Below, piece by piece: positions 25,603-36,693 of a stretch of DNA of 64,000 bases (position 1 is its first letter; each line of letters opens with the position of its first letter). The DNA is from Neorhizobium sp. JUb45 (lineage in GTDB: Bacteria > Pseudomonadota > Alphaproteobacteria > Rhizobiales > Rhizobiaceae): NCBI RefSeq assembly GCF_004343585.1, contig NZ_SLYW01000001.1:496001-560000 (forward strand). Reading direction: 5' to 3'. The notes under the pieces are model-generated. The model did not search any database, was not told the DNA's origin, and saw only the letters and a program-made list of their open reading frames with translations. The translations under genes were made by a program, and so were the position numbers.

Positions 25603-26994
25603 GTGACGCCGCCGCCCCATTCCACGATCGCCGGTCATCCGGATCGCAGCCTGCCGCTGATGTCGGCGCTCTCCGGTTTTCTGGCTGACTTCAAAAAGCC
25701 CGCGCATCTGCTTGTCGCCATTTCCGGCGGCAGCGATTCCACCGGCCTGCTGGTCGGTCTGCATTCGGCACTTTCTGCCTTTCCCGATATCCGCATTTCC
25801 GCTGCCACGATCGACCACGCGCTGCGCCCCGAAGCGGCTGAAGAGGCGCGGGCGGTGGCAGCGCTTTGCGAAAAGCTCCGCATTTTTCATGTGACCCGCC
25901 GCTGGCAAGGCGAAAAGCCGGCAACCGGCATTTCCGCCGCCGCCCGCGAGGCGCGTTATTCGTTGCTATCGGCCATCGCCGACGAGATCGGCGCGACCGC
26001 TATCGTCACCGGCCATACGCTGGATGATCAGATCGAGACGGTGGTGATGCGGGCGGGACGCTCCGGCGAGACGTTGCCACCCCCCTCTGTCAGCTTCGCT
26101 GACATCTCCCCCTCAACGGGGGAGATCGAAGGGGCTATGCCGCCCCGCTCTTCAGTCGGCCTCTCCGGCATGGCCCCAGCCACGCTGCTCGATACCCGCC
26201 ACTGGATTTTGCGCCCGCTACTCCATACCCGCCGCGCCGATATCCGTGCCTGGCTCACCGACAATGCAGTCGGCTGGGTCGATGATCCCAGCAATGTCGA
26301 TCCGCATTACGAGCGGGTGCGCATCCGTCAGGCGCTGGCTTTCGAACCAGCCATCGATCCGGCCATCATTGCCACAGCCGCACAGGCGCGGGAAAAACTT
26401 GCCCAGGACGGCGCCGACTGGCTTGCCGCCTGTGCCACGATCGAACATGCCGTCATCGCAAAGATAACCCTCGACGGCCTGCGCGAAAACCCCATTGTGG
26501 TTCGCCACGCCCTTTCAACCCTTGCGGCCGTTCTCGGTGGGCGCCCGCACAATCTTTCGCGCGAAAGCGCCGATCGGTTGATGGCATTTATCACCGGCAG
26601 CCGTGGCCGGATGACTGCCGGAAGAGTGGTTTTTGATCTGCGCCGCGACGGCCTGTTCATGCTGCGGGAAAACCGCAATCTGCCGCATGTCACCGTGCCG
26701 CCGGGAGAAACAGTGGTTTGGGACGGTCGCCTTGCCGTCACCAGCCATGTCGCGACGCCGATCGAGGTGCTGCCGGGGCGGCAGAGCACCGATGGTTTCG
26801 AAAATCTGGCGTCCGGCCTTGCGAAACTTGCCGCCCGCGTGTTGCCTCATGCCGCATGTCAGGGGGAGGGCGCGCTTGCCATATCGCCGCATCTGGCGGT
26901 GTTCGACCGCTTTTTGCCGGTCTACGACCTGCCGCTTGCCAGCCGGATTGCCGCCCTTATGGGGCGTGGGGCCTATTTATTGCCACCCGTTTAA
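25603..26994 (+). CDS. tilS: tRNA(Ile)-lysidine synthase TilS with in-frame repeat insert
   Basis: A 463-residue N-type ATP pyrophosphatase. The P-loop is [28 protein letters not shown] and [20 protein letters not shown] follow as in TilS, which converts C34 of tRNA-Ile(CAU) to lysidine. Start is a GTG at 25603; an ATG at 25660 would also keep the P-loop. Residues about 160-188 are encoded by a RIME-like repeat (26080-26140) and lie between GRSGE and the conserved GLSGMAP, a flexible loop. The gene is essential in most bacteria, so the insert must be tolerated if the call is right. Confidence 0.88.
   Translation: MTPPPHSTIAGHPDRSLPLMSALSGFLADFKKPAHLLVAISGGSDSTGLLVGLHSALSAFPDIRISAATIDHALRPEAAEEARAVAALCEKLRIFHVTRRWQGEKPATGISAAAREARYSLLSAIADEIGATAIVTGHTLDDQIETVVMRAGRSGETLPPPSVSFADISPSTGEIEGAMPPRSSVGLSGMAPATLLDTRHWILRPLLHTRRADIRAWLTDNAVGWVDDPSNVDPHYERVRIRQALAFEPAIDPAIIATAAQAREKLAQDGADWLAACATIEHAVIAKITLDGLRENPIVVRHALSTLAAVLGGRPHNLSRESADRLMAFITGSRGRMTAGRVVFDLRRDGLFMLRENRNLPHVTVPPGETVVWDGRLAVTSHVATPIEVLPGRQSTDGFENLASGLAKLAARVLPHAACQGEGALAISPHLAVFDRFLPVYDLPLASRIAALMGRGAYLLPPV
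26085..26140. repeat. RIME-like repeat inside tilS
   Basis: CACCCCCCTCTGTCAGCTTC then GCTGACATCTCCCCC and TCAACGGGGGAGATC: two hairpins in tandem. Its reverse complement matches the repeat in sqdC almost base for base over about 50 bp. Confidence 0.75.
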
Positions 26995-27116
26995 CGCTTT
27001 CGCACGGAAAACGTGAAGGTTACCGGCGCTTTGCCTTGGCAACGGCCTGCCACAATCCTATGTTAGGGGTCAATAAAGGCGGCGGCCTAAAGCTGTCGTG
27101 CATATCGGGGAGTTCG

Positions 27117-29051
<1,935 letters not shown>

Positions 29052-29076
29052 GCGGGTGTGACGGTTATTGAGATGG

Positions 29077-29110
29077 AGCCACCCTTGCGCGAGTGAGGGT
29101 GGCTTTTTTT
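29077..29110 (+). terminator. Rho-independent terminator of ftsH
   Basis: AGCCACCC, 12-nt loop, GGGTGGCT followed by a run of T, 26 bp after the ftsH stop. Confidence 0.88.
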
Positions 29111-29182
29111 CGTATATCAGGAAGGTGGTCTGCTCGATCGGACCTCGTTGCGACCCGCACCGATATCAAAGAAAGCGTTGTT

Positions 29183-29473
29183 ATGAAAAAGCTCGTGGCT
29201 CTATCTCTGTTGGCAGTTGTGCTTGCCGGTTGCACCAGCAAGGCCAATCCGGAATTTGCTGCCATTGATTTTGCGCCCGGCATTCCGCCAATCGCCGGCA
29301 GTCTCAAATATGGGCCGCAATCGAAGGGGCGTTACCGGAACATGCCCGTGGGCTATACCTTTACCCGCGAGTTCATCGGCAGCTTCGGAAGCCGCGTCAG
29401 CGAGCGTTACCGTGTGAACGAGGATGGCAGCATCGAATTGCGCAGCCGCAGGATTTCTCCGATCAAATTCTGA
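29183..29473 (+). CDS. Small putative lipoprotein
   Basis: A 96-residue protein starting MKKLVALSLLAVVLAGCTSK: signal peptide plus lipobox LAGC, so the mature protein begins with a lipidated Cys near residue 17. The mature part contains FAPGIPPIAGSLKYG and a C-terminal RVNEDGSIELRSRRISP. The frame is open to 29093, but the lipoprotein start is clear. I do not recognise the family. It stands alone between the ftsH terminator and glmM. Confidence 0.8.
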   Translation: MKKLVALSLLAVVLAGCTSKANPEFAAIDFAPGIPPIAGSLKYGPQSKGRYRNMPVGYTFTREFIGSFGSRVSERYRVNEDGSIELRSRRISPIKF

Positions 29474-29718
29474 CGCCAAGCCGGCCATGAGCAGAATGCC
29501 GTCCAACGCGGTAACAAGATGTAATCCTTTTTGACGCTATTTTACGTGCCTGAATCCATGAAGTGTGGCATGAGCCAGCTTTGAGGCCATGCACGCGAAA
29601 AGAGCAGTCGCAGATGACGCCCCAGCCAAACTCAGGCAAGCCAAAAACGGTGAAGCCCGCAACGGCCAAGACAAAGACAGCGCGCTCCAAAAAGCTGCGC
29701 GAACCCCAAGGAGTTTCC

Positions 29719-31071
29719 ATGACACGTCGCTATTTCGGCACTGACGGTATTCGCGGCCAGTCCAACGTGTTTCCGATGACGCCGGATCTGGCGATGCGCG
29801 TCGGTATTGCCGTCGGCACGCTGTTCCGCCGTGGCAGTCACCGCCACCGCGTCGTTATCGGCAAGGATACACGTCTGTCGGGTTACATGCTGGAAAACGC
29901 GCTGGTCGCCGGGTTTACCGCCGCCGGTCTCGATGTTTTCCTGCTCGGCCCGATCCCGACGCCAGCTGTGGCCATGCTGACGCGTTCGCTGCGCGCCGAT
30001 ATCGGCGTGATGATTTCCGCCTCGCACAATCCTTTCGAGGATAATGGCATCAAGCTGTTTGGCCCGGATGGCTACAAGCTCTCCGACGATCTGGAAATGC
30101 AGATCGAGGAACTGCTCGACAAGGATATCTATGCGCAGCTTGCCAAGCCGCACGAGATCGGTCGCGCCAAGCGTGTCGAGGGCGATATCTACCGTTATAT
30201 CGAACACGCCAAGCGCACGCTGCCGCGCGATGTCACGCTTCAGGGTCTGAGGATCGCCATCGACTGCGCCAATGGCGCCGCCTACAAGGTCGCCCCTTTG
30301 GCGCTGTGGGAACTGGGGGCCGAGGTCGTCACCATCGGCAACGATCCCAATGGCACCAATATCAATCTCGATTGCGGCTCCACCAGCCCGAAGGCGCTGC
30401 AGCAGAAGGTGCATGAAGTGCGCGCCGATATCGGCATCGCGCTCGATGGTGATGCCGACCGCGTCATTATCGTCGACGAGAACGGCCAGATCGTCGATGG
30501 CGACCAGCTGATGGCGGTGATCGGCGAGAGCTGGGCCGATGCCGGCACGCTGCGCGGCAATGGCATTGTCGCCACCGTCATGTCCAATCTCGGTCTTGAG
30601 CGTTTCCTAGGCGACAAGGGCCTGTCGCTTGCCCGCACCAAGGTGGGGGACCGTTATGTGGTCGAGCATATGCGCAACCACGATTTCAACGTCGGTGGTG
30701 AGCAGTCCGGCCATATCGTGCTGTCGGATTTCGGCACGACCGGCGACGGCCTCGTGGCCGCACTGCAGATCCTTGCCTGCGTGAAGAAGCAGGACCGTCC
30801 GGTCAGCGAAATCTGCCGCCGGTTCGAGCCGGTGCCGCAGCTTCTGAAAAACGTGCGTTTTGCCGGCGGCAAGCCGCTGGAGGAGGCCATCGTGCGTCAG
30901 GCGATCGCCGATGCGGAAGCGGAGCTTGCCGGCAAGGGCCGTCTGGTCATTCGCCCGTCGGGTACCGAACCACTGATCCGCGTCATGGCCGAAGGTGATG
31001 ATCGCGCTCAGGTGGAGCGTATCGTCAATGGTCTGATCGGCATCATCGGCAATGTTCGTTCGGCTGCTTGA
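29719..31071 (+). CDS. glmM: Phosphoglucosamine mutase GlmM
   Basis: A 450-residue alpha-D-phosphohexomutase starting [16 protein letters not shown]. The phosphoserine site is [17 protein letters not shown] and the metal loop [10 protein letters not shown]; the C-terminal phosphate loop is [16 protein letters not shown]. It makes glucosamine-1-P for UDP-GlcNAc. AAGGAG lies 5 nt before the ATG at 29719. An in-frame ATG at 29614 would add a Lys/Thr/Pro-rich 35-residue tail, which I judge not to be the main start. Confidence 0.97.
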   Translation: MTRRYFGTDGIRGQSNVFPMTPDLAMRVGIAVGTLFRRGSHRHRVVIGKDTRLSGYMLENALVAGFTAAGLDVFLLGPIPTPAVAMLTRSLRADIGVMISASHNPFEDNGIKLFGPDGYKLSDDLEMQIEELLDKDIYAQLAKPHEIGRAKRVEGDIYRYIEHAKRTLPRDVTLQGLRIAIDCANGAAYKVAPLALWELGAEVVTIGNDPNGTNINLDCGSTSPKALQQKVHEVRADIGIALDGDADRVIIVDENGQIVDGDQLMAVIGESWADAGTLRGNGIVATVMSNLGLERFLGDKGLSLARTKVGDRYVVEHMRNHDFNVGGEQSGHIVLSDFGTTGDGLVAALQILACVKKQDRPVSEICRRFEPVPQLLKNVRFAGGKPLEEAIVRQAIADAEAELAGKGRLVIRPSGTEPLIRVMAEGDDRAQVERIVNGLIGIIGNVRSAA

Positions 31072-31102
31072 TTTCTAAATTCGCATAAACTGAAATATAT
31101 TG

Positions 31103-31132
31103 CGGCGGCCATACTTGGTCGCCGTTTTTGTT
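31103..31132 (+). terminator. Rho-independent terminator of glmM
   Basis: CGGCGGCC, loop ATACTT, GGTCGCCG (one mismatch), then TTTTTGTTTTATT. Confidence 0.8.
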
Positions 31133-31293
31133 TTATTCTACTTGGTCGTTTTGGCGGTGATTACTTCGATTTCAAATATAACTCATTGTCTGTTATGCTT
31201 AATGGCTCCTTAACCTTTATCGTTAATGATCGGGGATGAAACAAGCCGGGAGTAAAGCCCGGCAAAAAAGATTCTAGCCCCGGAGTGGAAGCC

Positions 31294-32133
31294 ATGAAGA
31301 AAATTCTGAGCGGTGCGGTCGCCCTTCTGCTGGCGACGACTGCTGTCAACGCTGCCGACCTTTATCAGCCCCAGCCGATCCCGCAGGATGTGCCGGAAGT
31401 CGAGATCCAGCAGTCGTCCGGCGGCTGGTACCTGCGTGGCGATGTGGGTTATTCCTTCAACAAGCTGCGCGGCGCGCGCTTCTATCAGGGCGGTTCGTCG
31501 GCTGACGAGGTCGATTTCGCCTCGGCGCGCGTTGATGACAGCTTTATGCTCGGCGGCGGTGTCGGTTACCAGTTCAACAACTATCTGCGCGGCGACGTCA
31601 CCTTCGACCACATGACGAAGACCGATTTCCGCGGCGGTACGATCGGCACCTGCCCGGGCGGTACTGTCTGCACCTCGGATGACCGCACGGCGATGCGCGC
31701 CTATTCGCTGATGGCCAACATGTATGTCGATCTGGGTACCTATGCTTCGATCACGCCTTATGTTGGTGCCGGTTTCGGTGCGACCTATGTGAAGTGGGAC
31801 AGACTGCGCAACACGATCTGCGACGATCCGGATGCCGGCGGCTGCTACACGACCGAGCACGGCGGCAAGGGCAAGTGGCGCGCCACGGCTGCTCTGATGG
31901 CCGGTGCGTCCGTCGATATCACCTGCAACCTGAAGGCCGATCTGGGCTATCGCTTCCGTTATGTCGACGGTGGCAACATGTTCGGTTATGCCGACAATGG
32001 CGGCCCTGGCCGCGACAAGGGCTTTTACAGCCACGAAGCCCGCCTCGGCGCCCGTTATGCCTTCAATGGTTGCGAGCAGGCAGCTTACAGCGAACCGGCA
32101 GACATGCCGCTGCAGCCGGCAGTCTACAAATAA
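31294..32133 (+). CDS. Outer-membrane beta-barrel protein (Omp31/porin-family like)
   Basis: A 279-residue protein with a signal peptide (MKKILSGAVALLLATTAVNA, then ADLYQPQ). The mature part alternates short polar and aromatic strands with Gly-rich turns (GGWYLRGDVGYSFNKLRGAR; MLGGGVGYQFNNYLRGDVTF; YASITPYVGAGFGATYVKWD), as in rhizobial Omp25/Omp31-type surface proteins. ATG at 31294 chosen over an in-frame GTG at 31285. Four Cys residues cluster in two loops (CPGGTVC; CDDPDAGGC), possibly as disulfides. A terminator follows at 32174. Confidence 0.85.
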   Translation: MKKILSGAVALLLATTAVNAADLYQPQPIPQDVPEVEIQQSSGGWYLRGDVGYSFNKLRGARFYQGGSSADEVDFASARVDDSFMLGGGVGYQFNNYLRGDVTFDHMTKTDFRGGTIGTCPGGTVCTSDDRTAMRAYSLMANMYVDLGTYASITPYVGAGFGATYVKWDRLRNTICDDPDAGGCYTTEHGGKGKWRATAALMAGASVDITCNLKADLGYRFRYVDGGNMFGYADNGGPGRDKGFYSHEARLGARYAFNGCEQAAYSEPADMPLQPAVYK

Positions 32134-32173
32134 GCCGCCTGGCGGTTCAGTTTTCGCGATCCACCGAAATGAC

Positions 32174-32203
32174 AAAAGCCGCTCCGACAAGGGGCGGCTT
32201 TTT
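32174..32203 (+). terminator. Rho-independent terminator of the outer-membrane protein gene
   Basis: AAAAGCCGCTCC, loop GACAA, GGGGCGGCTTTTT. Confidence 0.82.
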
Positions 32204-32260
32204 GCGTTCTCATCGCGCTTAGAAGAGGGGGGCTTGCGGCCGGTAGGCGCATAGTTTTTT

Positions 32261-32334
32261 CGCTACTCGCTACTCGCTACTCGCTACTCGCTACTCGCTA
32301 CTCGCTACTCGCTACTCGCTACTCGCTACTCGCT
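32261..32334. repeat. Heptanucleotide tandem repeat (CGCTACT)n
   Basis: About 10.6 perfect copies of the 7-bp unit CGCTACT. The array overlaps the 3' end of the TetR-family gene, encoding its last residues and stop codon. Copy number probably varies between strains (VNTR). Confidence 0.95.
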
Positions 32335-32957
32335 CTTTGCCGATGCCGTCTCACCATGGCGACAATGGTTTCATACAGTTCGTCCTGCGCCTCTTCCTGC
32401 TGCAACTCGCCGTTGGCTGCGGCTGCAGAAAGAGCCTCGGCGGCGCCGAGCATGGCGAGAAGGCCGGCTTGGCCGATCCTCGGCGCGAAAGGGCCAAGCG
32501 CATCCCGGCAATGCGTCAGAAAAACGTTCTCGCATTCGCGTTTCACCGCTTCCAGTTCCGGCGAACTGGCAAGCGCTGCGATGATGCCGGTAATCTCCCG
32601 GCCCTGGGCCATGACGCAGCCGATATAGGCCGAGGCGATGATCGCTGCCCTGTCTTCAAGCGTCGGTGCGCTTGTCTGCAGGGCCTGCGCCATGCGGTCG
32701 GTCTGTAGTGCGTCAAATTCCCGATAGAGCAGCACCAGCAGGCCGGATCGCGTGCCAAAATGATTGTAGACGACCGGCTTGGTCACGCCCGCCGCCTCTG
32801 CCAGTCGGCCGAGCGTCAGAGCTTCGGTGCCTTCCTGGCGGACCAGAGCCCATGCCGTTTCGACGAGCTGCTTTTGCCGGTGCTCTTTCGGCAGTCTGCG
32901 CTGTGAAGCCGAGGGAATTTGAACGGGCGCAGAGGTGCCCTTTGTCGCGGTTGACAT
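32319..32957 (-). CDS. TetR-family transcriptional regulator
   Basis: A 212-residue repressor. The N-terminal helix-turn-helix is TLGRLAEAAGVTKPVVYNHF (about residues 48-67); the rest is a ligand-binding helical domain. The last residues and the stop codon are read from a heptanucleotide tandem repeat. It is divergent from a flavodoxin-fold quinone reductase gene, and the 79-bp gap holds two TTACC/T-AAA-GGTAA palindromes, the likely operators. It probably senses a quinone or electrophile that the neighbour reduces. Confidence 0.92.
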   Translation of the reverse strand: MSTATKGTSAPVQIPSASQRRLPKEHRQKQLVETAWALVRQEGTEALTLGRLAEAAGVTKPVVYNHFGTRSGLLVLLYREFDALQTDRMAQALQTSAPTLEDRAAIIASAYIGCVMAQGREITGIIAALASSPELEAVKRECENVFLTHCRDALGPFAPRIGQAGLLAMLGAAEALSAAAANGELQQEEAQDELYETIVAMVRRHRQRASSE

Positions 32958-32963
32958 GTTAAC

Positions 32964-32990
32964 TTACCAAAGGTAACTTACTAAAGGTAA
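32964..32990. promoter_or_regulatory. Tandem TetR-type operators
   Basis: TTACCAAAGGTAA (32964-32976, perfect palindrome) and TTACTAAAGGTAA (32978-32990, one mismatch), 14 bp centre to centre, between the TetR-family gene and the divergent reductase gene. Confidence 0.7.
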
Positions 32991-33036
32991 TTTCATCATA
33001 CAGGTTTTGCCGACCGTCGCAAACAGGAGGCTTGTC

Positions 33037-33639
33037 ATGCACGCTCTCATCGTTCTCTCTCATCCCGACACCGCGTCGCTGACGCACGCCGTCGCCACCC
33101 GGATCGGGGAGGGGCTTGTCGAAGCGGGCAGCAGTTTCGAGATCGCCGACCTGCATTCGGAGGGGTTTGATCCCCGCTATTCGGCAGGTGACGGTGCCGC
33201 ACATCACCATCAGGCATCCCGGCCGGCAGATGTCGTTGCGGAACAGGTCCGCATCGAACGGGCGGATGCGCTGGTTCTGGTGTTTCCGGTCTACTGGTGG
33301 TCGATGCCGGCCTTGATGAAGGGCTGGATCGATCGTGTCTTTTCCAACGGCTGGGCCTATGACGACAGCGGCGACAAGGTGATCAAGAAGCTCGGACATC
33401 TGCCGATCCACCTCGTTGGTATCGGTGGTGCCGATATAGGCACCTATGAGCGGCACGGCTATGTCGATGCCATGAAAACCCAGATCGATCACGGCATTTT
33501 CGATTATTGCGGTGCGCCGGTCAGCCGGTCGGAACTGCTTCTGGAATCGGATGCGCCGGATCAGTCGAAAAATCTGGAAAGTGCGCGCTCGATCGGTCGG
33601 GCTGTGTTTGCTGAACTGCTGAAGAAGAATGCCGGCTAG
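33037..33639 (+). CDS. NAD(P)H-dependent quinone reductase, flavodoxin-like fold
   Basis: A 200-residue flavoprotein of the NQO1/MdaB/KefF family: HALIVLSHPDTASLTHAVAT (FMN phosphate loop), FPVYWWSMPALMKGWIDRVF (flavin/quinone-site signature) and LVGIGGADIGTYERHGY. CAGGAGG lies 6 nt before the ATG at 33037; the frame is open slightly upstream. Divergence from the TetR gene with shared operators implies induction by its substrate, probably a quinone or azo compound. Confidence 0.9.
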   Translation: MHALIVLSHPDTASLTHAVATRIGEGLVEAGSSFEIADLHSEGFDPRYSAGDGAAHHHQASRPADVVAEQVRIERADALVLVFPVYWWSMPALMKGWIDRVFSNGWAYDDSGDKVIKKLGHLPIHLVGIGGADIGTYERHGYVDAMKTQIDHGIFDYCGAPVSRSELLLESDAPDQSKNLESARSIGRAVFAELLKKNAG

Positions 33640-33676
33640 ACCGTGATCTTTGCCGTCATGTGAAATGCAGACAAAC

Positions 33677-33703
33677 AAAAAGGGGCCGGCGGGGCCCCTT
33701 TTC
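33677..33703 (+). terminator. Rho-independent terminator of the quinone reductase gene
   Basis: AAAAGGGGCC, short loop, GGGCCCCTTTT. Confidence 0.8.
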
Positions 33704-33820
33704 GCCGTCCTCAAGGTAAGCCTCGGCGGCGGGCGAGGCTGACCTTGATCTTACAGCGCGCCGCCAGGTGTGGCCTGAACTGCGGGCGCTGTAACTGGTT
33801 TGATCATGCCATCCGGCCGA

Positions 33821-34462
33821 TCAGAATTTTACGGCGAGGCCGACCTTGACGACGCTCTGGTCGAAATCGACGTTCATGCCGCGCACGATCTCCTTGCTGC
33901 CGAAATCGCTGTAACGATATTCGCCGCGCAGGAAGACCTTGTCGGTGACGGCGTAATCGACACCGGCGCCGGCGGTCCAGCCGCTGAAGGTTTCGCTTTC
34001 ACTGGCGCCGGGGAATTCGATATGGCCCTTGGCCATCGTCCAGCCGGCGGTGCCGAACACCATCAGGCGATCGAAGGCATAACCGAGGCGACCACGGGCA
34101 GAACCCTGCCAGTCGGTGCCAAACGTGCGATAGCCGAAGAATTTTTCGTCATTGGAATTGTATTCGATGTCGCCTTCGATGCCGGCCACGATGCCGTTGC
34201 TGAACTGCCAGTTATAACCGGCGAAACCGCCGAACACGGTGCCGTCGAAATCCTGCTGGTCGTGATAACGGCCCATCTTGGTGGTCGAGCCGTTCAGCCA
34301 GCCGGCGCCGCCGGAAATACCGATATAGGCGCCCGTCCAGGTGAAGGCAGGGGTCTCCAAGGCAATCGGCGGAACCGGGTTGCTCTCGGTGAGGTCGGCT
34401 GAGAGGCCGATGGCGGAGGTGGAGAGAAGAATGGCCGAAGCCAGCATGATTTTCTTAAGCAT
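33821..34462 (-). CDS. Omp25-like outer-membrane protein (copy A)
   Basis: A 213-residue outer-membrane beta-barrel: signal peptide (LKKIMLASAILLSTSAIGLS), then TPAFTWTGAYIGISGGAGWL, FDGTVFGGFAGYNWQFSNGI, GIEGDIEYN and the terminal FDQSVVKVGLAVKF with aromatic last residue, as required for barrel assembly. ATG at 34462 chosen because AAGGGG is 6 nt upstream. It is a clear paralogue of the gene at 38206; the two flank serA-serC. Confidence 0.9.
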   Translation of the reverse strand: MLKKIMLASAILLSTSAIGLSADLTESNPVPPIALETPAFTWTGAYIGISGGAGWLNGSTTKMGRYHDQQDFDGTVFGGFAGYNWQFSNGIVAGIEGDIEYNSNDEKFFGYRTFGTDWQGSARGRLGYAFDRLMVFGTAGWTMAKGHIEFPGASESETFSGWTAGAGVDYAVTDKVFLRGEYRYSDFGSKEIVRGMNVDFDQSVVKVGLAVKF

Positions 34463-34863
34463 TTGAAACCCCTTCATTTGATAGGGGAATTCGTAGTGCG
34501 GATTTTGAAGAAAAACGAAGGTAAAATTACGATTAACGAGCGATTAAATGTGTATTTCTTCAAAAATGTTCAGCATGAATTTGATTGAATATATCGATAA
34601 TGTGAAATTTACGAATCTATTATTTATAATTAAAGTATAATCATGGGTATTTATTGTTTTTACGACGGCGTATTTACGATCTAATCTTGTTTGATCTATG
34701 TTGTTTTTAAGGCGTCTTGCCACAATTGCGTTTTGAGGGCTGGGAATGGCCCGTGAGTCGCGCACCATTCGAAGGGAGGTGGCGAATCTGTGCGGCATTG
34801 CAGGTGCTCATGCATGCTCTTTGCGCGTTCCGGGAGCAGGAGGCCTCGGGGTGGTAACAACGC
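34463..34863. other. AT-rich intergenic region
   Basis: About 400 bp, from roughly 34500 to 34720 strikingly AT-rich compared with the surroundings (for example TTACGAATCTATTATTTATA). It contains the promoter region of the Omp25-like gene. A short open frame on the minus strand has no ribosome-binding site and unlikely composition. I see no gene; an untranslated RNA is possible but unsupported. Confidence 0.5.
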
Positions 34864-34901
34864 AAAAAGACAGGCCCGGTGCATATGCACCGGGCCTGTC
34901 T
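34864..34901 (-). terminator. Rho-independent terminator of serA
   Basis: A perfect 34-bp palindrome (34868-34901; half is AGACAGGCCCGGTGCAT) followed on the minus strand by CTTTTTGCG, 50 bp past the serA stop. Confidence 0.9.
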
Positions 34902-34951
34902 TCGTCACCCTTCAGAGGATTTTATTCTGTCTTTGTTTTGTTCGTGTCGAT

Positions 34952-36547
34952 TTACTCGACGTTGAAGACCAGCGGACGGGCCTGCTTGATCGCTGGGTTG
35001 GCGGTCAGCTTGTCGAGAACGGCCTGCGAAACCGGTGCGTCCACGTAAAGCAGCGCAATGGCATCGCCACCACCGACTTCGCGGCCGAGCTGGAAGTTGG
35101 CGATGTTGACGCCCGCGTCACCCAGCGTCGTACCCATGAAGCCGATCATGCCGGGAACGTCGGTGTTGGAGATGTAGACCATGTTGGCGCCGACATCGGC
35201 ATCCATGTTGATGCCCTTGATCTGGATGAAGCGCGGCTTGCCGTCGGAGAAGACGGTGCCGGCGACAGAACGGGTCTGCTTCTCGGTCTTGACCGTCAGC
35301 TTGATATAGCCGTCGTAAACGCCGGTCTTGTCGCGCTTGACCTCGGAAAGGACGATGCCCTTTTCCTTGATCATGATCGGTGCCGAAACCATGTTGACGT
35401 CCGAAACCTGGTTACGGATCAGACCGGCCAGCAGTGCGGAGGTCAGCGCGCGGGTGTTCATACCGGCGGTCTGGCCATCGAACAGGATTTCGATTTCCTT
35501 GATCGGATCATCGGAAACCTGACCAACGAAGGCGCCGAGAACGTCCGCCAGACGAATGAACGGCTTGAGGATCGGTGCTTCTTCGGCGGTGATCGACGGC
35601 ATGTTGATGGCGTTGGAGACGGCACCCTTGACGAGGTAGTCCGACATCTGTTCGGCAACCTGCAGGGCAACGTTTTCCTGGGCTTCCGTTGTCGACGCGC
35701 CCAGATGCGGCGTGCAGACGACGTTATCGAGGCCGAAGAGCGGGCTTTCCGTGGCGGGCTCGACTTCAAAGACGTCGAAACCGGCACCGGCAACGTGGCC
35801 GGACTTGATGGCTTCGGCCAGCGCTGCCTCATCGACCAGGCCACCGCGAGCGCAGTTGATGATGCGAACGCCCTTCTTGGTCTTGGCAAGGTTTTCAGCG
35901 CCCAGAATGCCGCGGGTCTTGTCGGTCATCGGTACGTGCAGGGTGATGAAATCGGCGCGTGGCAGCAGTTCTTCCAGCTCGACCTTTTCCACGCCCATTT
36001 CCTGGGCGCGTTCAGCCGACAGGAAGGGGTCGTAGGCGATGACATGCATGCCAAGGCCGATGGCCTTCTTGCAGACGATGCCGCCGATATTGCCGGCGCC
36101 GATGACGCCAAGCGTCTTGCCGGTGATTTCGACACCCATGAATTTCGACTTTTCCCACTTGCCGGCCTGCGTGGACGCATCGGCCTGCGGCAGCTGGCGG
36201 GCAACGGCGAACATCAGTGCGATGGCGTGTTCGGCCGTCGTGATCGAGTTGCCGAACGGGGTGTTCATGACGATGATACCGCGCTTGGAGGCGGCCGGGA
36301 TATCGACGTTATCGACGCCGATGCCGGCGCGGCCGATGACCTTCAGGTTGGTCGCAGCGGCGATCAGCTTTTCTGTCGCCTTGGTGGCGGAGCGGATGGC
36401 GAGACCGTCGTAATTGCCGATGATTTCGGCGAGCTTGTCCTTATCCTTGCCGAGCTTCGGCTGGAAATCCACTTCAACGCCGCGATCGCGGAAAATCTGG
36501 ACGGCGGTTTCCGACAGTTCGTCGGACACGAGTACGCGAGGTGCCAT
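34952..36547 (-). CDS. serA: D-3-phosphoglycerate dehydrogenase
   Basis: A 531-residue long-form SerA: substrate/NAD domains with TLGVIGAGNIGGIVCKKAIG (Rossmann motif), catalytic GRAGIGVDNVDI and ARGGLVDEAAL, then CTPHLGASTTEAQENVA, an intervening domain, and a C-terminal ACT domain (PGMIGFMGTTLGDAGVNIAN) for serine feedback. It catalyses the first step of serine synthesis. The frame is open upstream to 36751; MAPRVLVSDELSETAVQIF with AAGGAG in front sets the start. It follows serC with 146 bp between, containing a palindromic repeat. Confidence 0.97.
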   Translation of the reverse strand: MAPRVLVSDELSETAVQIFRDRGVEVDFQPKLGKDKDKLAEIIGNYDGLAIRSATKATEKLIAAATNLKVIGRAGIGVDNVDIPAASKRGIIVMNTPFGNSITTAEHAIALMFAVARQLPQADASTQAGKWEKSKFMGVEITGKTLGVIGAGNIGGIVCKKAIGLGMHVIAYDPFLSAERAQEMGVEKVELEELLPRADFITLHVPMTDKTRGILGAENLAKTKKGVRIINCARGGLVDEAALAEAIKSGHVAGAGFDVFEVEPATESPLFGLDNVVCTPHLGASTTEAQENVALQVAEQMSDYLVKGAVSNAINMPSITAEEAPILKPFIRLADVLGAFVGQVSDDPIKEIEILFDGQTAGMNTRALTSALLAGLIRNQVSDVNMVSAPIMIKEKGIVLSEVKRDKTGVYDGYIKLTVKTEKQTRSVAGTVFSDGKPRFIQIKGINMDADVGANMVYISNTDVPGMIGFMGTTLGDAGVNIANFQLGREVGGGDAIALLYVDAPVSQAVLDKLTANPAIKQARPLVFNVE

Positions 36548-36588
36548 GTTTGGGCTCCTTAAAAGGGGTTTTGACTGAAACCTCTCCG

Positions 36589-36675
36589 CCGTCATGCTCG
36601 GGCTTGTCCCGAGTATCTGCGACCGATCGGTCCTGTTGGTGTGGTCAGATCCTCGGCACAGGGCCGAGGATGACG
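36589..36675. repeat. Palindromic repeat between serC and serA
   Basis: CCGTCATGCTCGGGCTTGTC...GAGTATC paired with GATCCTCGGCACAGGGCCGAGGATGACG, diverged arms of the same family as at 17142. It lies inside the presumed serCA transcript. Confidence 0.75.
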
Positions 36676-36693
36676 AAATCATGCACTGGAAGT

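Noticed and set aside
29614..29718. N-terminal extension or leader peptide of glmM
   Set aside because: Lys/Thr/Pro-rich stretch not found in typical GlmM; the ATG at 29719 has the better ribosome-binding site, though an upstream start cannot be excluded.
32261..32334. Tandem array considered as CRISPR
   Set aside because: Units are 7 bp and contiguous with no spacers.
34544..34798. 84-codon minus-strand frame in the AT-rich gap
   Set aside because: No ribosome-binding site, odd composition, and it overlaps presumed promoter DNA.
34790..36562. 590-codon frame antisense to serA
   Set aside because: Shadow frame; Asp/Gly/Val-rich product without motifs.
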